Assembly: GCA_022825265.1 (NCBI GenBank)
Contig: JAJDXE010000010.1
Location: 1-64,000 of the forward strand
Direction: 5' to 3'
Origin: Dehalococcoidia bacterium
GTDB lineage: Bacteria > Chloroflexota > Dehalococcoidia > Bin125
DNA length: 64,000 nt
The position numbers were made by a program, and so were the translations under genes. The notes under the pieces were generated by a model. It saw only the letters and a list, made by a program, of their open reading frames with translations. It searched no databases and was not told the DNA's origin. Positions 16,652-24,797 of the stretch are shown one piece after another (position 1 is the first letter of the stretch; the number at the start of each line of letters is the position of its first letter).

Positions 16652-16906
16652 ATGCCCATGTACGAGTACTACTGCCGACCCTGCAACGAGAAGTTCACTA
16701 AGCGACGACCGATGAGCGCCTCCGCCGAGCCGTTCGAACACGATTGCGGCAGCGTCGCGCAGAAGGTCCTCACCGCCGCCGTTGTCACGGTCGCCGGCGA
16801 GTTCTCGGACATCGAAGCCGCCGAGGCCATGCCCACCGGCGGCGGCTGCGCCTGCGGTCGAGGCTCCTGCGGCTGCGGCGCCGGAGGCATGGGCGCGCTC
16901 AACTAA
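16652..16906 (+). CDS. FmdB-like zinc-ribbon protein with Cys/Gly tail
   Basis: 84-residue protein opening with MPMYEYYCRPCNEKFTKRRPM, the FmdB/regulatory zinc-ribbon start. The first CxxC is intact, but the second knuckle is only HDCGSVAQKV, so one zinc ligand may be His or missing. After AVVTVAGEFSDIEAAEAM the C-terminus is rich in Cys and Gly (five Cys within 16 residues), an extension not in short FmdB proteins that could bind metal. Function in this family is unknown. ATG 16652 is 21 bases ahead of nothing but an AT-rich leader; no strong SD is visible. Confidence 0.75.
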   Translation: MPMYEYYCRPCNEKFTKRRPMSASAEPFEHDCGSVAQKVLTAAVVTVAGEFSDIEAAEAMPTGGGCACGRGSCGCGAGGMGALN

Positions 16907-16927
16907 CCCTCAGCGTTTGGACAAACG

Positions 16928-18022
16928 ATGAGTCACCATATTCGTAATCTGACCGCCGGGGCATTGTTCATCGCGATCGTCGCCGCCGCCGTCGTGTTCA
17001 GCGGCGCCGTTCGATTCGACTTCGCCGCCTCCGACGACCAGTCCGACAGCGAAATCGACGTGCGCGTCCAGGCCCGCCAGACCGACAACGGTCGAGTCGA
17101 AGTCCGAGCCCAATCCCGGCTCGGCGACAGCGAGTGGACCACGCACACCCCGGACGCCCGTCTCCTCCCGATCGAGCCGGAGCTCGGCCGCTGGTACTCC
17201 AGCAGCACCATCGCAGTCAGCGTCCCCGACGCTCCTGACATCTCAGACGAAGACGGTTACACCCGGCACTTCGTCGCCCAGGCCATCGACTACTACAACC
17301 AACATGGTCGCGAAGCCGCGCTCGACTTCTACAACACGCCCGAGAGCGTCGAAGGACAGTGGTACATCTTCATCCTCGACGAAAACGACCTGGTCGTCGC
17401 GCATCTGAACCCGGACAGGCTCGGTGCGAGAGGCGACGAAGTCACCGCACCCGACGGCTACCCGTTCGGCCGAATGGTCAATGCCGTCGCCAGTCCCCAC
17501 GGCGCATGGGTCGACTACCCGCTAATCAATCCGGTCAGCGGCCAGGCCGAGATCAAGCACTCCTGGGTCGTTCGGCACGACGGCCTGATCTTCGGCTCTG
17601 GCTGGTACGAGGCCGCCCCCTCCCGGACCCACGCGCCGGGAGCTTTCACGCAATCGTTCCTTGATCGCGCGCTTGAGATGTACCGCGTCTTGGGCCGCGA
17701 AGCCACCCTCGAGTACTACAGCAGTCCCGACAGCCTCGATGGCCAGTGGTACGTCTTCATCATCGCGTCCGATGGCACGCGGCTCGCGCATCCACTGTTG
17801 CCGGTCGGCGTCAACATCCTCGACGGCGACCCCGATCCGACCGGGTACCACTACCGACCGGACATCGTCGGCATCGAGGATCGCGGCTGGATCAGCTACA
17901 TCTTCCACAATCCCGAGCGTGACCAGCTTGAACGCAAGCACACCTGGCTCGTGCGACGCGACGGGTTGATCTTCGCTGCCGGCTACTACGTCGAAGGCGC
18001 CTACGAGGCTCCTGACTCCTGA
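16928..18022 (+). CDS. exported tandem Cache-domain protein
   Basis: 364 residues: an N-terminal membrane or signal segment (residues 7-29), a polar linker, then two similar halves. Half 1 (about 107-215) and half 2 (about 225-355) each carry F-x-x-x-A-x-x-x-Y-x-x-x-GREA-x-x-(D/E)-(F/Y)-Y, then GQWY(I/V)FI, a mid-loop, and K-H-(S/T)-W-(L/V)-V-R-(H/R)-DGLIF. This fits sCache-type ligand-binding folds. No kinase, GGDEF, HAMP or methyl-accepting part follows, so it is a sensor or binding module without an output. It is 21 bases after the FmdB-like gene and overlaps the convergent TIGR01906 gene by 22 bases. Confidence 0.75.
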   Translation: MSHHIRNLTAGALFIAIVAAAVVFSGAVRFDFAASDDQSDSEIDVRVQARQTDNGRVEVRAQSRLGDSEWTTHTPDARLLPIEPELGRWYSSSTIAVSVPDAPDISDEDGYTRHFVAQAIDYYNQHGREAALDFYNTPESVEGQWYIFILDENDLVVAHLNPDRLGARGDEVTAPDGYPFGRMVNAVASPHGAWVDYPLINPVSGQAEIKHSWVVRHDGLIFGSGWYEAAPSRTHAPGAFTQSFLDRALEMYRVLGREATLEYYSSPDSLDGQWYVFIIASDGTRLAHPLLPVGVNILDGDPDPTGYHYRPDIVGIEDRGWISYIFHNPERDQLERKHTWLVRRDGLIFAAGYYVEGAYEAPDS

Positions 18023-18735
18023 TCCAACTCCAACCACTGACCCCGGCGCAATCGCCACTGGTAGATAGCCGACAGGGCGCCGCAGCCGACAACGAAGATG
18101 AGCGTCACCCCGCCGATCAGCAGCGTCGTGTCAAAGAAGAACCGCTGCGGGAAGAGCTGGATCAGCCCGTCCCGAGAACTGAGCTGCCACAGGTCGTTGG
18201 TGAAGAACAGCAGATGGAAGTTGCGAAACGCCGAGTCAAATCCGGTCAACCCAATGATCCCCAGGACAACCACTAGCAAAGCCACAACACCACAGCCCGA
18301 CAACGTCGAGCGAGCCAGCGCCGACAGAACCCGCCCCCGACTCCTCCACGCCGTCACGGCGACGAACGCAACGATGAATCCCAGCGCCGCCCAGCCCGCG
18401 TCGAATGTGCGAGCCATCAGCCGCTTGACGTCGATCATGTGCAGAATCTCGCGCTCGCTGTAGAACGCCGTCCCGCCAACCTCGACATCCAGCCGCGCCT
18501 CATCGTTGGTCAGATAGTCCCGAGTCTCCTGCGCCACACGCAGCACCTCGTCCTGCGGCAAACCAGTCCGTCCGCTCGCGTCATAGCGCTCAAACCCTCG
18601 CTCCCACCATGACGCCGAAGTCGTCGCATACCGAACCGAGAACGCAACCGGCAGCGTGAACAGCGCCACCGCCAGCGCCACCTCCGCCAGCGAGCGGCCA
18701 ACGCGGAACAGGACAACCTGAGCGATAGGATTCAT
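18001..18735 (-). CDS. TIGR01906 (DUF1461) integral membrane protein
   Basis: 244 residues with four or five hydrophobic helices: one near the N-terminus (SLAEVALAVALFTLPVAFSV), one at about residue 117, one around VVALLVVVLGIIGLTG and one near the C-terminus (FFDTTLLIGGVTLIFVVGC). The block FHLLFFTNDLWQLSSRDGLIQLFPQRFF is characteristic of the family; its function is unknown. I chose ATG 18735; an upstream ATG (18780) would overlap the divergent mazG. Only 36 bases separate the two divergent starts, so their promoters must overlap coding sequence. Confidence 0.85.
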   Translation of the reverse strand: MNPIAQVVLFRVGRSLAEVALAVALFTLPVAFSVRYATTSASWWERGFERYDASGRTGLPQDEVLRVAQETRDYLTNDEARLDVEVGGTAFYSEREILHMIDVKRLMARTFDAGWAALGFIVAFVAVTAWRSRGRVLSALARSTLSGCGVVALLVVVLGIIGLTGFDSAFRNFHLLFFTNDLWQLSSRDGLIQLFPQRFFFDTTLLIGGVTLIFVVGCGALSAIYQWRLRRGQWLELDQESGAS

Positions 18736-18771
18736 ATGTCGAGTAGAGCCTATCGAGCCGCGGAGTCCCCG

Positions 18772-19695
18772 ATGCTGCAAACCCTCCCCAGGATCATCGA
18801 ACTCGCAGGACTCGAAGACGAAGCCACCCTCACAATCGTCCGAGCCTCGGCCGAGCCGCTCGTCACAACAGGCACGATGCTGATCTTCGTCGACGAAGAA
18901 TCCAGCATCCCCAACGCGCTACGCCACTACCCGTCCGGCCACGGACTCCGTGTCGTCGACACCGCCGACACGATTCAGAAATCAACAGTCGCCGACCTGC
19001 TGAGCGAGAAGTGCGCGGAAGCAACCGCCCTCATCCTCGATCCAATCGAACTCTCAGACATCCGCGACGCCCCCGACGGAGTGCGCGGAGTCATGGACCG
19101 CCTCCGTGACCCCGTCGACGGCTGCCCTTGGGACAACGCACAGACCCACGAGTCGCTCCGACCGCACCTGCTCGAAGAAACCTACGAAGTCCTCGAAGCC
19201 ATTGCATCCGGCGACCCGGCCGAACTCTGCGAGGAACTCGGCGACCTCATGATGCAGGTCGTCCTCCACGCCAAGCTTGCCGAGCAAGCCGGCGACTTCA
19301 CCCTCGACGACGTCTCCGAGAGCATCCGATCCAAGCTGGTCCGCCGTCACCCGCACGTCTTCGGCGACGGCACGGCCAACACCCCCAAGCTCGTCGAGGG
19401 CGCCTGGGAACGTCTCAAGGCCCGCGAGCGACCAAACCGGGAATCCGTCCTCGACGGCGTGCCCAAAACCCTGCCCGCCCTCGCCCGCGCCCAATCGATC
19501 CTCGGCCGAGCCCAGCGAAACGGCTTCACCCGAGAGGCAACGAACTCCAACGATCTGGGACAACGCCTCCTCGATCTCGTGCAAAAGGCGAGGGACATCG
19601 ACACATCGGCCGAAGACGCCCTCCGAGACGCGCTCGCAGCCTTCGAGCGCGGAGTCAGGGCGCAGGAGCAGGAGCAGCGCGCTACGCCCGCGTGA
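18772..19695 (+). CDS. mazG: MazG nucleoside triphosphate pyrophosphohydrolase
   Basis: 307 residues. The MazG domain starts near residue 105 (VMDRLRDPVDGCPWDNAQTHESLRPHLLEETYEVLEAI) and has the EExxE and ELGDLMMQVV metal-binding motifs, followed by HPHVFGDG; it hydrolyses NTPs to NMP and pyrophosphate, clearing damaged nucleotides. The first 95 or so residues (PLVTTGTMLIFV, ALRHYPSGHGLRVVD) resemble the C-terminal half of the tetrapyrrole-methylase domain that is fused to MazG in many Chloroflexota and Firmicutes, but the SAM-binding half is absent. ATG 18772 has GGAG six bases upstream. Its stop overlaps pcrA's by 14 bases. Confidence 0.92.
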   Translation: MLQTLPRIIELAGLEDEATLTIVRASAEPLVTTGTMLIFVDEESSIPNALRHYPSGHGLRVVDTADTIQKSTVADLLSEKCAEATALILDPIELSDIRDAPDGVRGVMDRLRDPVDGCPWDNAQTHESLRPHLLEETYEVLEAIASGDPAELCEELGDLMMQVVLHAKLAEQAGDFTLDDVSESIRSKLVRRHPHVFGDGTANTPKLVEGAWERLKARERPNRESVLDGVPKTLPALARAQSILGRAQRNGFTREATNSNDLGQRLLDLVQKARDIDTSAEDALRDALAAFERGVRAQEQEQRATPA

Positions 19696-21952
19696 GATTC
19701 GCCATCGACGCCAGCAGCCGCTTCACACCCGTATCGGCAAACCGAACCGTGACCTCGGCGTCCCGGCCAATCGACCGCATCGCAATCACCACGCCGTGAC
19801 CGAAGACCTCATGCGACACCTCGTCGCCCTCCTTGAGTCCGACGTTCGGCGCGACGGCCGGTTCGGGATCAAACGAGTCAAAGTCATCCCAGCGAACCGT
19901 GCGATTACGCGCCGGCCGCACATCATCCCCGACCTGCGCCTGCTGCCGCTGATACCGCTGCAGCAGGTCCTCGGGAATGTCGGCCAGGAACCGAGACGGA
20001 GGATTGTGCCCCGAACGACCCTGGTACGAGCGCCGGAACGCATGCAGCAAATGCAGCTCCCTCATCGCCCGGGTCATCCCCACGTAGCAAAGCCGCCGCT
20101 CCTCCTGCAGTTGATTTGGATCGTCCATCGAGAGCTGGTGCGGCAGTATGTACTCCTCCATCCCCACCATGAAGACCACAGGAAACTCAAGCCCCTTGGC
20201 CTGGTGCAGCGTGATCAACGTCACCGCATCGGGAGGACCATCCGGCAGGTCGTCGACATCGGCGACCAGCGCGACATCCTCAAGGAACGCATCCAGCGCA
20301 GCGCCCGGCGCAATCTCCGAGTAGTTCTCCGTGACCGTGATCAGCTCCTGCACGTTCTCCCAACGGCTCTCCGCCTCGGTCTTGCTGTCCGCCTGTCGGA
20401 CCAACCACTCGCGGTAGCGCGTGTTGACCAGGATCGATCGCAAAGCATCCGACAGCGGCTCCTTCGCCGCCTGCAATCGAGCAGCCTCGATCAGATCCAC
20501 GAACTCGCGCAGCGAGCCGGCTGCTCGCCGCGAGATCTCCGGCGAGGTCAGGTATCCGCCCAGCGCATCGGTGTCGAGACCCGCCGCTGCCGATGCCGCC
20601 TGGTACGGAGACCGAGCGTGTATCGCCGACCAATCAGTCAGCGTCTCCAGCGTCTTCGCCCCGACTCCGCGCGTCGGCACATTGACGACCCGGTTGAACG
20701 CAACCGCGTCGGCCGGGTTCCGCACCAGCCGCAGATAGGCCAGCAAATCGCGCACCTCGCGCCGGTCGTAGAAACGAGTCGCCCCGACCAGCCGGTAAGG
20801 AATCCCATGCTGAACCAGAGACTCTTCGATCGCCCTCGACTGAGCATTCGTGCGGTACAGAACCGCCGCATCACCAGGACGCAGCGCGCCGTCCCGGAGT
20901 CCGCCCTCGACGTGACTGGAGATGTACTCCGCCTCATCCGACTCGCTGTACGCCTCGTGCAGCCGAGGCAACGGCCCATCGCTGTTCTCGGTCACCAGCC
21001 GACGCTTGATCCGGTCGACCGCCCGATCGATCACCGCATTGGCCGCATCGAGAATCTGCTGAGTCGACCGGTAGTTGTTGTTCAGCTGCACCTCCGCCGC
21101 GTCGCGGTGGTCGCGGACGAAGTAGTTGAGGTTGCGAATGTCCGCCGAGCGCCACGAGTAAATCGACTGGTCCGGGTCGCCGACCACCGTCAGGTTGCCG
21201 CTGCCCGCCGACCAGGCCCGCGCAAGCTGATACTGAATCGTCGATGTGTCCTGGAACTCGTCGACCAGCACATGGTCAAATCGCTCCTCGTAGATCTGCC
21301 GCACGCCGTCGTGCTCAAACATCTCCAGCGTCTTCAACAGCAGGTCGTCAAAGTCGAGCGCCGCCGCCTCGCCAAAAGCGGCCGAATACCGCTCCCAGAC
21401 CCGCGCAACGATCTCGTCGAAGTAGGAACCAGTTGAGGATGAGAAGTCGGCCAGCGAATCGCCTTCCGACTTGGCTCGCGAGATCCGGCTCAGCAGCGCC
21501 CGCGGTGCGTACTGCTTCGGATCGATCTGCAACTCCTTGAGCGCGCTGCGAATCACCTGCATCTGATCGTCGCCGTCGAAGATCACGAAGTTGCGAGGCA
21601 CCCCAATCTCTTGACCGTGCGATCGCAGCATCCGCACGCAAATCCGGTGGAAGGTTCCCAGCCAGACCTTGTCGCTGTCTTCTGCGCCGATCAGCGCCTC
21701 AAGTCGCGAGCGCATCTCACGGGCAGCGCGGTTCGTAAACGTCACGGCGAGGATCCGCCAGGGCGGGATGCCCTGCTCGATCAACCACGCGATCCGGTGC
21801 GTGATCACCCGGGTCTTGCCCGACCCGGGGCCGGCAATCACCAACAGCGGTCCGTGAGGATGTGTGACGGCGTCGCGCTGTGCGTCGTTGAGATGCTCGA
21901 GGTCCAACGCTGCGTATTGACTCGCGGTGTCCGTGGGAGCGAACTCAGTCAT
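19682..21952 (-). CDS. pcrA: UvrD/PcrA-type DNA helicase
   Basis: 756-residue superfamily 1A 3'-5' helicase for repair and plasmid/rolling-circle unwinding. Readable motifs: Q-motif LNDAQRDAV, Walker A GPGSGKTRVITHR, motif II VDEFQDTS, motif III VGDPDQSIYSWRSAD, motif IV NNYRSTQQIL, motif V TLHQAKGLEF and motif VI RRLCYVGMTRA. The C-terminus ends in a Tudor-like segment (GDEVSHEVFGHGVV) typical of PcrA, which binds RNA polymerase. The start at ATG 21952 fits the family N-terminus; ATG 21964 is an alternative. Confidence 0.95.
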   Translation of the reverse strand: MTEFAPTDTASQYAALDLEHLNDAQRDAVTHPHGPLLVIAGPGSGKTRVITHRIAWLIEQGIPPWRILAVTFTNRAAREMRSRLEALIGAEDSDKVWLGTFHRICVRMLRSHGQEIGVPRNFVIFDGDDQMQVIRSALKELQIDPKQYAPRALLSRISRAKSEGDSLADFSSSTGSYFDEIVARVWERYSAAFGEAAALDFDDLLLKTLEMFEHDGVRQIYEERFDHVLVDEFQDTSTIQYQLARAWSAGSGNLTVVGDPDQSIYSWRSADIRNLNYFVRDHRDAAEVQLNNNYRSTQQILDAANAVIDRAVDRIKRRLVTENSDGPLPRLHEAYSESDEAEYISSHVEGGLRDGALRPGDAAVLYRTNAQSRAIEESLVQHGIPYRLVGATRFYDRREVRDLLAYLRLVRNPADAVAFNRVVNVPTRGVGAKTLETLTDWSAIHARSPYQAASAAAGLDTDALGGYLTSPEISRRAAGSLREFVDLIEAARLQAAKEPLSDALRSILVNTRYREWLVRQADSKTEAESRWENVQELITVTENYSEIAPGAALDAFLEDVALVADVDDLPDGPPDAVTLITLHQAKGLEFPVVFMVGMEEYILPHQLSMDDPNQLQEERRLCYVGMTRAMRELHLLHAFRRSYQGRSGHNPPSRFLADIPEDLLQRYQRQQAQVGDDVRPARNRTVRWDDFDSFDPEPAVAPNVGLKEGDEVSHEVFGHGVVIAMRSIGRDAEVTVRFADTGVKRLLASMANLTRA

Positions 21953-22016
21953 CCCTGTGAGCATATCGGCGGGATCGACCTATAGTGACGAAAGCGGGGT
22001 GTAGCAGAGGCGTTTC

Positions 22017-22622
22017 ATGCTCGACGGAGTCGGCATCTCATGGCCCGGTGGATCTCCTGAGAACACCGGACTGATCCTCGCGCTCATCGTTGGCGCCTAC
22101 TTCGTGGTCCTCTGGCTCTCGGCCGTCGTCTGGACCGCCCGAGACATCCACCAGCGCACGCCCGAGCCGATGGCCCAGCTCGTGTTCACGCTGATCGTCC
22201 TGATCTTCAACTTCCCTGGACTGGTCATCTACCGAGTCCTTCGCCCACCCCTGACACTGCAAGAGGCGGAAGAACACCGGCTCGAGTCCAGCGCCCTCTT
22301 GCGCGAGTTGGAGTCCGCGCCACCATGTCCAAGATGCGGTCACGAGATCGCTCCCGACTACTTGGCCTGCCCGCGTTGTGCGCTGACCCTGAGGTCATCT
22401 TGCTCATCCTGCGAGCGAGTGCTCGACCCAGGCTGGCTGCTCTGTCCCTGGTGTAAAACGACAGTCGAAACAGGTGAATCCCCGAATGCGGATCCGCCGA
22501 GTAACCCTCCCGCGGCATCAGCACCGCGCAATACGCTGACCGAGGCACGAAGCCAACAGGCTTCATCAGCCCAGTCAGGATCGCAACATGTCTCCTCTCC
22601 GAGAGTCCCGTCTTTCGATTAA
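22017..22622 (+). CDS. membrane protein with double zinc ribbon
   Basis: 201 residues: two N-terminal helices (LILALIVGAYFVVLWLSAVVW and QLVFTLIVLIFNFPGLVIYRV), then two zinc ribbons, CPRCGHEIAPDYLACPRC (about 103-120) and CSSCERVLDPGWLLCPWC (about 129-146), and a Ser/Pro-rich tail of about 50 residues. Likely a membrane-anchored protein with cytoplasmic ribbons; the function is unknown. The 3' end overlaps the alpha/beta hydrolase start by 35 bases in another frame, so the two are probably co-transcribed. Confidence 0.75.
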   Translation: MLDGVGISWPGGSPENTGLILALIVGAYFVVLWLSAVVWTARDIHQRTPEPMAQLVFTLIVLIFNFPGLVIYRVLRPPLTLQEAEEHRLESSALLRELESAPPCPRCGHEIAPDYLACPRCALTLRSSCSSCERVLDPGWLLCPWCKTTVETGESPNADPPSNPPAASAPRNTLTEARSQQASSAQSGSQHVSSPRVPSFD

Positions 22623-23430
22623 CGGGGTCGCAGGGATCGTCACCACCGCCGGCGAAAGCGACAGCGAAGAAGCCGTCGTTTGCCTGCACAGCGTCCCCGG
22701 CTCCGGGCGAGACTTCCAGTGGCTGCTGCCCGAGACCGAGAAGATCGTCCGCTCAGTCGCCTTCGACCTGCCCGGCTTCGGCCGAGCCGACAAGCCGCGC
22801 GACTTCCCCTACTCGATCGAGGGCTACCAGACCTGGCTGGCCCCGGCGATTGACCAACTTGGAATCAAGCGCGCCCACCTCGTGATGCACAGCTTTCACA
22901 GTCAGACCGGCCTCATGTGGGCCGCCATGAACCCCGACAAGTGCGCATCCGTCACCCTGTTGGCCGGCGGCGTGCTGGAAGACTATCCCGGCAACTGGAT
23001 CGCCAACCTCTGGAAGACCCCGATCGCCGGCGAGATTCTCCAGGCGACCACCACGCGGCCAGTGTTCAAACTGGTCATGCAACGAGGAAACTGGCGTGCC
23101 CTGCCCGGAAAATGGCTCGACGATCTGATCACCGAGGACGACCGCGCCACCCGCTGGGTCACCCTGCAGCTCTACCGGGCCACCAGCTTCGATGACGGTC
23201 ACATCCTCCGAGAAGCGCTCGCCGCGCGCAATCTGCCGGCCCTCGTCGTCTGGGGCCGCAAGGACCCGTTCATCGGCTGGAAGTACGCCGAGCGCCAGCG
23301 AGAAACCTTCGCCGACGCCGAGGTCCACGTCTGGGACGACTGCGGCCACCTCCCCCACGTCCAGCACCCAGGCCGGACGGCAGAGACGGTGGCCGCGTTC
23401 CTCAAGCAGACGGTGTCGCAAGCCGGCTAG
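22588..23430 (+). CDS. alpha/beta-hydrolase with unusual nucleophile elbow
   Basis: 280-residue alpha/beta-hydrolase. The oxyanion strand VVCLHSVPGSGRDF, the GFGRADKP turn, the acid in VWGRKDPFIGW and the catalytic His in DDCGHLPHVQHP are in place. The nucleophile elbow reads LVMHSFHSQTGL, where the usual G-x-S-x-G has Met and His at the two Gly positions. Epoxide/haloalkane hydrolases and C-C hydrolases also vary here, so the enzyme may still be active. It starts the run that leads into the catabolic genes, but on the strand opposite to its neighbour. AGGA precedes ATG 22588 by 7 bases. Confidence 0.85.
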   Translation: MSPLRESRLSINGVAGIVTTAGESDSEEAVVCLHSVPGSGRDFQWLLPETEKIVRSVAFDLPGFGRADKPRDFPYSIEGYQTWLAPAIDQLGIKRAHLVMHSFHSQTGLMWAAMNPDKCASVTLLAGGVLEDYPGNWIANLWKTPIAGEILQATTTRPVFKLVMQRGNWRALPGKWLDDLITEDDRATRWVTLQLYRATSFDDGHILREALAARNLPALVVWGRKDPFIGWKYAERQRETFADAEVHVWDDCGHLPHVQHPGRTAETVAAFLKQTVSQAG

Positions 23431-24764
23431 TCGAGGGCTCCCAACTCGACGGCGAGGTTGGCCGTCTTCTTCATCTCTTCAAAGCGGGCCGCCTGTTCGC
23501 GAGCGCGCTCCTCGGCGCCTTCGTGGTGGTAGTCGGACTCGCTCTGGGTCTCGCTGGCGACGACGTCGAATCCGTAGGGTCCGTAGACCGGGATGTCATC
23601 GTCCGAGAGTTCGGCCATCATCTCGTTGCGCTCGGCCTTTCGCTTGAACGCTTCCTCGATGTACGGCGCAAGCTCTTCGTCCTTGCGGGCGACGCGCTCG
23701 GCCTCGAACTCCTTGAACTCGGGCATCACGTCGTTGGCGAAGATCTCCAGCGACTCGCAGATGTGTTCGTGGCGGTTGTTGCCGGCCTGCTGGATGAAGA
23801 CCGACTGGTCGACGCCGCACTCGGCGAAGATGCGCAGGTGTTCGCGCAGCTCGTCGGGCGTGCCGATCCCTCCCTCGCCGCCCTGCGGCGGCCAGGTGTC
23901 GCGGACCTGCTCCCAGGCTTTCCAGATGTTGGTCCGGCCCGGCTTGTGCATGCCGGCGGCGTAGTGGTGTCCGAGGGCGAACTGGAAGAATCGGAAGCCG
24001 TCGCCGCCGCGTGCCTCGGCCTCAGCGGCGTCGGGGTGGACGGAGAACGAGGAAACCATGGCGATGTTGGCGTTGACCGAATGACCAATCGGCACGCATT
24101 CGGTCTTGATCGTCTCGTAGTAGTCGTTAACCCAGTGCTCCGCCTCGGCGGGGTCGATGAACGCGAAGGTCAGGGCGCCGATACCAAGCTTGGCGGCGAG
24201 GTGGATGGTGTCGCGGTTGGAGCAGGCGACCCAGAGCGGCGGGTGCGGCTTCTGGACCGGCTTGGGCACGACGTTGCGCGTGGGCATGGAGAAGTACTTG
24301 CCCTCGTAGCCCGGATACGGGTTCATGGCGAGCATGTTGGCGACCTGCTCGACGGTCTCGAGCCACATCGAACGGCGCTCTTCCGGGTTGATCCGGTAGC
24401 CCTCGAGTTCGGCGCGGGACGCGGACTCGCCGGTGCCGAAGTCAACGCGTCCGTTGGAGACGAGGTCGAGCGTCGCAATTCGCTCGGCGACTCGAGCCGG
24501 ATGGTTGTAGCCCGGCGGCATCAACACGATGCCGTGGCCGAGCCGGATGTTCTTCGTGCGCTGCGAAGCGGCGGCCAGGAAGACCTCGGGCGCGGACGAA
24601 TGCGAGTACTCCTCGAGGAAGTGATGCTCCACCTCCCAGGCGTGGTCGATGCCGAGATTGTCGGCGAGTTCGACCTGCTCGAGGGCGTCCTGGAATAGCT
24701 GCTGTTCCTGACCCTCGCCCCATGGCTTGGGGAGTTGGTGCTCGTAGAAGATTCCGAATTTCAT
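23427..24764 (-). CDS. LLM-class flavin-dependent monooxygenase
   Basis: 445-residue luciferase-like monooxygenase, longer than the usual 300-350. The N-terminus KFGIFYEHQLPKPW, the LADNLGIDHAWEVEHHFLEEYSHSSAPEVFL block and NIRLGHGIVLMPP, AERIATLDLVSNGRVDFGTGESAS are those of FMN-dependent alkane-sulfonate/pyrimidine-type oxygenases. The extra C-terminal 70 residues are charged and helical. The family inserts an oxygen atom into, or cleaves, C-S, C-N or C-C bonds; expansions are a known trait of SAR202 Chloroflexota. Its stop and that of the hydrolase share one CTAG (23427-23430). Confidence 0.9.
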   Translation of the reverse strand: MKFGIFYEHQLPKPWGEGQEQQLFQDALEQVELADNLGIDHAWEVEHHFLEEYSHSSAPEVFLAAASQRTKNIRLGHGIVLMPPGYNHPARVAERIATLDLVSNGRVDFGTGESASRAELEGYRINPEERRSMWLETVEQVANMLAMNPYPGYEGKYFSMPTRNVVPKPVQKPHPPLWVACSNRDTIHLAAKLGIGALTFAFIDPAEAEHWVNDYYETIKTECVPIGHSVNANIAMVSSFSVHPDAAEAEARGGDGFRFFQFALGHHYAAGMHKPGRTNIWKAWEQVRDTWPPQGGEGGIGTPDELREHLRIFAECGVDQSVFIQQAGNNRHEHICESLEIFANDVMPEFKEFEAERVARKDEELAPYIEEAFKRKAERNEMMAELSDDDIPVYGPYGFDVVASETQSESDYHHEGAEERAREQAARFEEMKKTANLAVELGALD

Positions 24765-24797
24765 GCGCGACTCCGTTCCTGTCGGGTTGCAATGAGT

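Noticed and set aside
19277..21436. Plus-strand open frame of 719 codons
   Set aside because: Antisense to pcrA, where all helicase motifs are intact; the frame is stop-free because of high GC content.
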